12,282 nucleotides of DNA, from NCBI GenBank assembly GCA_036741235.1, contig DAINSQ010000136.1, forward strand, positions 1 to 12,282. The letters run 5' to 3'. This DNA is from JABWBR01 sp036741235. GTDB lineage: Bacteria; Bacteroidota; Bacteroidia; Chitinophagales; Saprospiraceae. The notes below the pieces were generated by a model. That model was given only the letters and a program-made list of their open reading frames with translations, ran no database searches and was not told the DNA's origin. Both the position numbers and the translations under genes were made by a program. Shown piece by piece: positions 7,413 through 12,282 of the stretch; within the stretch, counting starts at the first letter, position 1; each line of letters begins with the position of its first letter.

Positions 7413-7461
7413 CTGTCATTTGAAGTGCCGGATTTCATTTCATTTACTGTCAAATTGACAG
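7413..7461. promoter_or_regulatory. Palindromic operator candidate upstream of groES
   Basis: CTGTCAAATTGACAG at 7447-7461 is a perfect palindrome: 7-base arms CTGTCAA and TTGACAG around one A. A degenerate relative, CTGTCATTTGAAG, starts 34 bases earlier at 7413. Such symmetry suggests a dimeric regulator binding here. It could serve groESL, the divergent lipoprotein operon, or both. It is not the CIRCE element (TTAGCACTC-N9-GAGTGCTAA) that HrcA binds. The regulator is unknown. Confidence 0.55.
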
Positions 7462-7483
7462 CGCAGGGCTGCCTTTTTCGCTC

Positions 7484-7498
7484 TGGCACAGGTATTGC
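7484..7498 (+). promoter_or_regulatory. Sigma-54-like -24/-12 promoter upstream of groES
   Basis: TGGCAC (7484-7489), five bases, then TTGC (7495-7498) matches the sigma-54 consensus TGGCAC-N5-TTGC at all ten defined positions and with the exact 12-base distance between the GG and GC pairs. It would start transcription near 7510, giving groES a leader of about 77 bases. I found no TAnnTTTG box for groES. Function as a promoter is inferred from the match only, and the -12 element is followed by G rather than the usual A or T. Confidence 0.45.
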
Positions 7499-7587
7499 GG
7501 CTAAGTGGCGGATGCCGGTACAAAGGCGGGTTAATCCTGCGCAACGGCGTCTTCCAACATTTCATTTAACAAAAAAAACATATCGAG

Positions 7588-7869
7588 ATGAGCGCTATTG
7601 CAATGAAACCGATAGGCGACCGGGTGGTGGTCAAGCCCGCCCCCGCCGAAGAAAAGACAAAAGGAGGCATTATCATCCCCGATACTGCCAAAGAAACGCC
7701 CCACAAAGGCGAGGTAGTAGCTGTGGGCCCGGGCAAAGAAGGCAATGCCCTCACCGTAAAAGCAGGCGATACGGTGTTGTACGGCAAATATGCCGGCCAG
7801 CGCGTGGAACTCGAAGGCGAGGAATACCTCATCATGCGCGAAGAAGATATTTTGGTTGTTTTACTCTAA
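7588..7869 (+). CDS. groES: Co-chaperonin GroES
   Basis: Ten-kDa co-chaperonin, 93 residues, forms the heptameric lid over the GroEL chamber in the cytoplasm. KPIGDRVVVKP near the N-terminus, the mobile loop EEKTKGGIIIPDTAKETP (about 21-38) that contacts GroEL, KGEVVAVGPG, VLYGKYAG and the C-terminal EYLIMREEDILVVL are all typical. The ATG at 7588 gives MSAIAMKPIGDR, the usual leader length for this phylum; the in-frame ATG at 7603 is a less likely alternative. No Shine-Dalgarno sequence is visible. groEL follows 15 bases after the stop, so they form one operon. Confidence 0.97.
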   Translation: MSAIAMKPIGDRVVVKPAPAEEKTKGGIIIPDTAKETPHKGEVVAVGPGKEGNALTVKAGDTVLYGKYAGQRVELEGEEYLIMREEDILVVLL

Positions 7870-7884
7870 AAAATGCAAATACCT

Positions 7885-9531
7885 ATGGCAGCTAAAGACA
7901 TTTCCTTCAATATTTCCGCTCAGGAAAAACTCAAAGCCGGCATCGACAAACTCGCCAACGCCGTAAAAGTAACGCTTGGCCCAAAAGGCCGCAATGTGGT
8001 GATTCAGAAGAGCTTCGGCGCTCCGCAAGTCACAAAAGATGGCGTAACGGTAGCCAAAGAAATCGAACTGGAAGACCCCACTGAAAATATGGGCGCCCAG
8101 ATGATCAAACAGGTTGCGTCCAAAACCGCCGATATTGCAGGCGACGGCACCACTACCGCTACTGTGCTGGCTCAGGCTATTGTAGCCGACGGCATCAAAA
8201 ATGTAACCGCCGGCGCCGGCGCTATGGATATCAAACGCGGTATCGATAAAGCCGTGCACAAGATTGTGGCCGACCTGAAAAAGCAATCCGAAGAGATCAA
8301 AAACGATTTCAAAAAGATCCAGCAGGTTGCCGCGATTTCGGCCAATAACGACGACGAAATCGGCTCGCTGATCGCCGACGCTATGAAACGCGTGACCACC
8401 GACGGCGTGATCACAGTGGAAGAAGCCAAAGGCACCGAAACTTATGTGGAAGAAGTCAGCGGCATGCAATTCGACCGCGGTTATCTCTCGCCCTATTTTG
8501 TGACCGATGCGGAGCATATGGTGGCTGAATACGAAAATCCGTTCATTTTCCTCACCGACCAGAAGCTGTCGAATATGAAGGATATCCTGCCCCTGCTCGA
8601 ACAGGTGGTAGGCATGAATCGTCCGCTCCTGATTATCGCCGAAGATGTGGAAAGCCAGGCGTTGGGCACGCTGGTGGTGAACCGCCTGCGCGGCAGCCTC
8701 AAAATTGTGGCCGTTAAAGCCCCCGGCTTCGGCGACCGCCGCAAGGCTATGCTCGAAGATATCGCCATCCTCACCGGCGGTACGGTGATCAGCGAGGAGA
8801 AAGGCTACAAAATCGAGAATACGACGATTCAGCAGTTGGGACAAGCCGAAAAGGTGTCTATCGATAAAGACAATACCACAATTGTAAACGGCAAGGGCGC
8901 TCCCGAGCAGGTGAAAGCCCGCGTGAACCAGATCAGGCAGCAAATCGAAAATACGACCTCCGATTACGACCGCGAGAAACTCCAGGAACGCATGGCCAAA
9001 CTCGCCGGCGGTGTGGCGGTTCTCTATGTGGGCGCCGCTACGGAAGTGGAGATGAAGGAGAAAAAAGACCGCGTAAACGACGCCTTGCACGCTACCCGCG
9101 CAGCTATCGAGGAAGGTATCGTGGCCGGCGGCGGCGTGGCCCTGGTGCGTGCTATCAGTGCCATCCGCAACCTGAAAGGCGCCAACGAAGATGAAACGAT
9201 CGGCGTACAGATCGTGCGCAAAGCCCTGGAAGCGCCCCTGCGCACCATCGCCGAAAATGCCGGCGTAGAAGGCTCGGTGGTACTCCAGAAAGTACAAAAC
9301 GGCGCCGGCGCCTATGGCTACAACGCCCGCACCGACAAATACGAGGACCTCAAGAAGTCGGGCGTGATAGACCCCACAAAGGTGACCCGCATCGCCCTCG
9401 AAAATGCCGCCTCTATTGCCGGTATGGTACTCACTACCGACTGTGCGATCAATGAGAAGCCCAAGAAGAAAACTGCTGCGCCCGGCGCTCCGGCTATGCC
9501 AGGCGGCGGTATGTACGATGATGATTTCTAG
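7885..9531 (+). CDS. groEL: Chaperonin GroEL
   Basis: Sixty-kDa chaperonin subunit, 548 residues, makes the tetradecameric ATP-driven folding chamber. The start is the ATG at 7885, giving MAAKDISFNISAQEKLKAGI, the standard GroEL N-terminus; the in-frame ATG at 7873 would add MQIP and is unlikely. Landmarks: nucleotide-binding TLGPKGRNVV (30-39), GDGTTTATVLA beginning at 86 with D87, apical domain with GYLSPYFVT and the DRRKAMLEDIAILTGG block, and the intermediate and equatorial segment KDRVNDALHATRAAIEEGIVAGGGVAL. The tail is short, one GGGM group then YDDDF, as in Bacteroidota rather than the repeated GGM tail of enterobacteria. The protein is complete with no missing catalytic residue that I can see. 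Confidence 0.98.
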   Translation: MAAKDISFNISAQEKLKAGIDKLANAVKVTLGPKGRNVVIQKSFGAPQVTKDGVTVAKEIELEDPTENMGAQMIKQVASKTADIAGDGTTTATVLAQAIVADGIKNVTAGAGAMDIKRGIDKAVHKIVADLKKQSEEIKNDFKKIQQVAAISANNDDEIGSLIADAMKRVTTDGVITVEEAKGTETYVEEVSGMQFDRGYLSPYFVTDAEHMVAEYENPFIFLTDQKLSNMKDILPLLEQVVGMNRPLLIIAEDVESQALGTLVVNRLRGSLKIVAVKAPGFGDRRKAMLEDIAILTGGTVISEEKGYKIENTTIQQLGQAEKVSIDKDNTTIVNGKGAPEQVKARVNQIRQQIENTTSDYDREKLQERMAKLAGGVAVLYVGAATEVEMKEKKDRVNDALHATRAAIEEGIVAGGGVALVRAISAIRNLKGANEDETIGVQIVRKALEAPLRTIAENAGVEGSVVLQKVQNGAGAYGYNARTDKYEDLKKSGVIDPTKVTRIALENAASIAGMVLTTDCAINEKPKKKTAAPGAPAMPGGGMYDDDF

Positions 9532-9543
9532 TGATTGCTGCCC

Positions 9544-9584
9544 GCGACGAGATGCGCCTTCCCCCAGAAAGGGCATCTCGTCGC
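9544..9584 (+). terminator. Strong hairpin after groEL
   Basis: GCGACGAGATGC (9544-9555) pairs perfectly with GCATCTCGTCGC (9573-9584), a 12-bp stem starting 13 bases after the groEL stop; CCTT and AAGG inside can add four more pairs after a bulged base. It is followed by CCCTTATTT, only a weak T-tract, so it may be a leaky terminator or an mRNA 3' stabiliser. It separates the chaperonin operon from the redox operon. Confidence 0.6.
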
Positions 9585-9703
9585 CCCTTATTTGCCTGAT
9601 CCCAATTCTAATCGGTGGCGTTAATATTTCTGCCCACTAACTTTTGTCATTCCTACCCATAACAGGAAGGTATATATTTACCCTTTTTAATACCTGTACT
9701 GTT

Positions 9704-10576
9704 ATGACCCGTACCGCACACCGCGCTTACGTATACTCTCTGGCAGCTATTGTTGTATTGGCAGCTATTCTGCTGTCGTATCAAGGATTTTCGTATTACA
9801 GCACCAGTCTGGAAGAACGGTTTTACCATCCCAACCACGATTATTTTAAACCCAGCGGCATTTATGGCCATGGACTGGGTATCGTTGGCAGCCTCTTGAT
9901 CCTCATCGGGGTGTTTTCTTATATTATCAGAAAACGCAATAAATCACTGGTACGGCTGGGGCGACTCAAGTACTGGCTGGAGTTTCATATCTTCTTGTGC
10001 AGCCTGGGACCGCTGATGATCCTTTTCCACACGGCCTTTAAGTTTGGCGGCATCGTCTCCGTCAGTTTTTGGAGCATGGTAGCAGTAGTCGCCAGCGGTA
10101 TTATCGGCAGATTTATCTACATCCAAATCCCCCGCACTATCGAGGGCCGCGAGCTGAGCCTTCACGAAGTGAAAGCCATGAAAGGCAATATCGGCGAAGT
10201 GCTGAGGCGGTCGTACCAACTGGATCAGGAGAGTTTTAACGCAATCGTCGATTCTACAAGCGATAACTTCCACCGCGACGGAGACGGGCACTTGTTGAAA
10301 GGCTTGTTGCAAAAATACCTGGCTGATCGAAAAACCATCGGATATATAAGCCGGCTGCTCCGGCAAAACAACTTGCCGCCGCGCGACCGGAAGAAGGTGT
10401 TGGGGCTCATAAAAAACGAAATGACTTTAAACAACCGCATCGCAAGGCTCCAAACGATGCAAAACCTGTTTCGGTACTGGCACGTGGCTCATTTGCCGTT
10501 TGCGCTTATTATGCTCATTATTATGGTCATTCACGTAGGCATAACGCTTGCTTTTGGCTATAAATGGATTTTCTGA
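9704..10576 (+). CDS. Five-helix membrane protein, probable di-haem cytochrome b
   Basis: Integral membrane protein of 290 residues. The ATG at 9704 gives MTRTAHRAYVYS and a first helix at once; an upstream TTG (9644) would add 20 unlikely residues. Predicted helices: about 9-28, 57-75, 92-115, 117-141 and 262-285. The loop between helices 4 and 5 (about 142-258) is long, charged and probably cytoplasmic; positive-inside residues (RKRNKSLVRLGRLK after helix 2) agree. Helix 3 has H95 and H109, and helix 5 has H263 and H277, each pair separated by 13 residues. Two such H-x13-H pairs are the hallmark of bis-histidine ligation of two b haems across two helices. I do not recognise a named family, so the cytochrome b call is inference. 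It overlaps the next gene by 13 bases and starts a redox operon. Confidence 0.75.
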   Translation: MTRTAHRAYVYSLAAIVVLAAILLSYQGFSYYSTSLEERFYHPNHDYFKPSGIYGHGLGIVGSLLILIGVFSYIIRKRNKSLVRLGRLKYWLEFHIFLCSLGPLMILFHTAFKFGGIVSVSFWSMVAVVASGIIGRFIYIQIPRTIEGRELSLHEVKAMKGNIGEVLRRSYQLDQESFNAIVDSTSDNFHRDGDGHLLKGLLQKYLADRKTIGYISRLLRQNNLPPRDRKKVLGLIKNEMTLNNRIARLQTMQNLFRYWHVAHLPFALIMLIIMVIHVGITLAFGYKWIF

Positions 10577-11913
10577 CTATGGAAGCACTGATAGAACAAA
10601 TCGCAATTTACTCCGCAGTGTTTCTGCTGTGCTCAGTGGTGGTATACATCTATTTGCGCAAATTGAAAAAGGAGTCTAAGATTACAGAAGAGAAAGTAGA
10701 AAAAGCCAAGCAGGAGGGGTTATTCGAGCCGGTGTCATTGCATCCGGTAATTGACCTCGACACCTGCATCAAAAGCGGGGCATGTGTGGCCGCTTGCCCC
10801 GAAAAAGATATTTTGGGAATAGTCAATGGCCGCGGTACCCTTATCAATGCTTCCCATTGTGTGGGCCACGGCGCCTGTTTCCACAGTTGTCCGGTAGAAG
10901 CCATTTCCCTCGTAATCGGCACCGAAAAACGCGGCGTCGACCTGCCGCATGTCAACCAAAATTTCGAGACCAATGTGCCCGGCATTTATATCGCCGGCGA
11001 ATTGGGCGGCATGGGGCTCATCAAAAACAGCGTAGAACAAGGCAACCAGGCCGTGGAAAGTATGGTGAAGGCAGGTTTTAAAAAAGACCCCTCGTATTAC
11101 GATTTGATTATCGTAGGCGCCGGCCCCGCCGGCATTTCCGCCTCCCTCACTGCCAAAAAATATAACCTGAATTTCCTGACGCTCGAACAAGATACGCTCG
11201 GCGGTACGGTATTTACTTTCCCCCGAGCGAAAATTGTGATGACGGCGCCGATGGATTTGCCGCTCTATGGCAAGGTGAAATTGTTCGATACCAGCAAAGC
11301 CGAATTGCTCGATTTATGGGAAAAAGCGCTTTCAAGAAATAATATCGCCATCCGCGAAAATACCAAGGTAGAAAGCATTGTAATGGACGGCGACCGTTTT
11401 AAAGTTAACACCAATAAAGGCGATGAGTTGTTTGCCCAGCGGGTGCTACTTGCTATCGGCCGCCGGGGCAGTCCCCGCAAGCTGGGTATCCCCGGCGAAA
11501 ACCTTGAAAATGTGGCCTACCGCCTGCTCGAACCCGAAAATATCGCAGAAAAAAAAGTCGTAGTGGTAGGCGGCGGCGACTCCGCCATCGAAGCGGCGTT
11601 GGCGCTGGCTGATCAAAACAGGGTAATCCTTTCTTACCGCAGCGACGCCTTTGCCCGTATTAAACCCAAAAACCGCGAAAAAATTCAGGAGGCCATAGAA
11701 AAAGGCGTAGTGGATGTGAAGTTTAATACGAACCTGGAGAAAATCGAGATAGAAAAAGTGCTGATTAAATCGTCATTGGAGGAAAGATTATACGAATTGG
11801 ACAACGATTTGGTGTACATTTTTGCAGGCGGCGAATTGCCGACGCAATTTCTCGAAAAAGCCGGCATCCAAATTACCAAGCGATTTGGCTATACGGTGAA
11901 AAAACACAAGTGA
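10564..11913 (+). CDS. Membrane-anchored Fe-S/FAD/NAD(P) oxidoreductase
   Basis: Flavoprotein of 449 residues, probably moving electrons between NAD(P)H and the partner cytochromes on the cytoplasmic face. Order of parts: one N-terminal helix (about 9-31) then KKLKK-type basic residues, anchoring it; a two-motif ferredoxin-like region, C68-x5-C74-x3-C78-P and C99-x5-C105-x3-C109-P; a segment NVPGIYIAGELGGMGL (137-152); the FAD dinucleotide fold GAGPAG (185-190); and the NAD(P) fold VVVVGGGDSAIEAA (332-345), with a C-terminal NDLVYIFAGGELP strip (414-426). No redox CxxC of thioredoxin reductase is present, and the reductase part resembles YpdA-type proteins. In both ferredoxin motifs the usual second cysteine is replaced, by S71 and H102. 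Start is the ATG at 10564 overlapping the previous stop; the ATG at 10579 is a close alternative. The last base of its stop is the first of the next ATG. Confidence 0.85.
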   Translation: MDFLTMEALIEQIAIYSAVFLLCSVVVYIYLRKLKKESKITEEKVEKAKQEGLFEPVSLHPVIDLDTCIKSGACVAACPEKDILGIVNGRGTLINASHCVGHGACFHSCPVEAISLVIGTEKRGVDLPHVNQNFETNVPGIYIAGELGGMGLIKNSVEQGNQAVESMVKAGFKKDPSYYDLIIVGAGPAGISASLTAKKYNLNFLTLEQDTLGGTVFTFPRAKIVMTAPMDLPLYGKVKLFDTSKAELLDLWEKALSRNNIAIRENTKVESIVMDGDRFKVNTNKGDELFAQRVLLAIGRRGSPRKLGIPGENLENVAYRLLEPENIAEKKVVVVGGGDSAIEAALALADQNRVILSYRSDAFARIKPKNREKIQEAIEKGVVDVKFNTNLEKIEIEKVLIKSSLEERLYELDNDLVYIFAGGELPTQFLEKAGIQITKRFGYTVKKHK

Positions 11914-12282
11914 TGTCGTCAAATACAATTCGGAAATATGTCTCCCGCTTTCGAGCGCCTTCCTTCTTCGCTATGGTGAAACAAGGCTTCACTCGTTTTG
12001 CATTTTTACCGGGGTTTCTGATATTTCTGGCAACTGCTATCAACGCCCAAATATCTCCCGGCGATTTATCAAAAGCCCACTCGGCACTGGAAGGCATTTC
12101 CAATTGTACCAAATGCCACGTTTTGGGCGAAAAAGTATCCAATGATAAATGCCTGGATTGTCATAAGATATTGAAAAACAGGATTAAACAAAACAAAGGC
12201 TACCACGTATCAAAAGAAGTAAAAGGTAAGGAATGCGCGTCGTGTCACAGTGATCACCACGGGCTTAAATTCGATATGGTTC
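11913..12282 (+). CDS. Secreted multihaem cytochrome c, N-terminal part, cut by window end
   Basis: Open frame of 123 codons running off the window, so the length is unknown. ATG at 11913 shares its A with the TGA stop of the oxidoreductase (TGATG), indicating translational coupling. An in-frame ATG at 11973 would give a more ordinary signal peptide (MVKQGFTRFAFLPGFLIFLATAINA), so the true start is uncertain. The hydrophobic segment at about 30-44 and an ANA-like cleavage context predict export. Three CxxCH haem c sites follow: CTKCH (65-69), CLDCH (80-84) and CASCH (108-112). Extra histidines H56, H98, H115 and H116 may serve as distal ligands, as in bis-histidine c3/c7-type cytochromes. It is probably the periplasmic or surface partner of the two preceding genes. 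Confidence 0.9.
   Translation, partial: MSSNTIRKYVSRFRAPSFFAMVKQGFTRFAFLPGFLIFLATAINAQISPGDLSKAHSALEGISNCTKCHVLGEKVSNDKCLDCHKILKNRIKQNKGYHVSKEVKGKECASCHSDHHGLKFDMV

Noticed and set aside
7332..7587. CIRCE element in front of groES
   Set aside because: I looked for TTAGCACTC-N9-GAGTGCTAA and did not find it; the palindrome present has a different sequence and spacing.
7861..9576. Long open frame (571 codons) on the minus strand opposite groEL
   Set aside because: It is the complement of an undoubted groEL gene. The protein is rich in H, F and G, resembles no family and arises from codon bias of groEL.
9616..9630. Second sigma-54-like sequence before the redox operon
   Set aside because: TGGCGT-N5-TTTC departs from the consensus at three positions, including the essential GC of the -12 box.
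9638..9646. TAACTTTTG as a -7 box for the redox operon
   Set aside because: Spacing is one base too long for TAnnTTTG and no -33 partner is clear. It could still be a weak promoter.
9644..9703. Extended start of the cytochrome b-like gene at a TTG codon
   Set aside because: The ATG at 9704 leads directly into the first membrane helix with positive residues before it.
11873..12142. Open frame of 89 codons on the minus strand at the right end
   Set aside because: It lies opposite the cytochrome c gene, whose CxxCH motifs make the plus-strand frame certain.

Overview
The window looks like chromosomal DNA from a member of the Bacteroidota, possibly the Saprospiria lineage. The evidence for the phylum is a single-chain E1 alpha/beta 2-oxoacid dehydrogenase, an RprX/RprY-like two-component pair, small lipoproteins, Bacteroidota-like GroES and GroEL (GroEL ends in DDDF), almost no Shine-Dalgarno sequences, and two copies of TAATTTTG matching the -7 consensus TAnnTTTG of this phylum. 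The lineage within the phylum is a guess. Genes are intact and closely packed. No tRNA, rRNA, CRISPR array, transposase or phage gene is visible.

Layout. (1) 1-231: intergenic, with a large nested inverted repeat (about 68-185). (2) 232-2634 (+): fused E1 component. (3) 2702-3109 (-): methylmalonyl-CoA epimerase, convergent with E1. (4) 3224-5491 (-): sensor kinase followed by its OmpR-type response regulator, ending in a clear intrinsic terminator at 3134-3163. (5) 5714-7331 (-): two small paralogous lipoproteins followed by a mevalonate-kinase-like GHMP kinase, with a TAATTTTG box just upstream. (6) 7588-9531 (+): groES-groEL. The upstream region holds a perfect 15-bp palindrome and a sequence matching a sigma-54 -24/-12 promoter; a 12-bp stem hairpin follows groEL. 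(7) 9704-12282 (+): a tightly overlapping redox operon of three genes. They encode a five-helix membrane protein with two H-x13-H pairs (probable di-haem cytochrome b), a membrane-anchored Fe-S/FAD/NAD(P) oxidoreductase, and the start of a secreted multihaem cytochrome c cut by the window edge.

The redox operon is the most interesting region. Gene order, topology and cofactor motifs fit a transmembrane electron path between cytoplasmic NAD(P)H, b haems and periplasmic c haems, possibly through quinone. The Fe-S protein has unusual features: both ferredoxin-like motifs have Ser or His in place of the second cysteine, and a segment resembling the C-terminal FAD-binding strip of the reductase fold lies before the FAD domain. 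The second point of interest is the groESL promoter region, where a sigma-54-like promoter and a palindromic operator would be an unexpected arrangement for a chaperonin operon.
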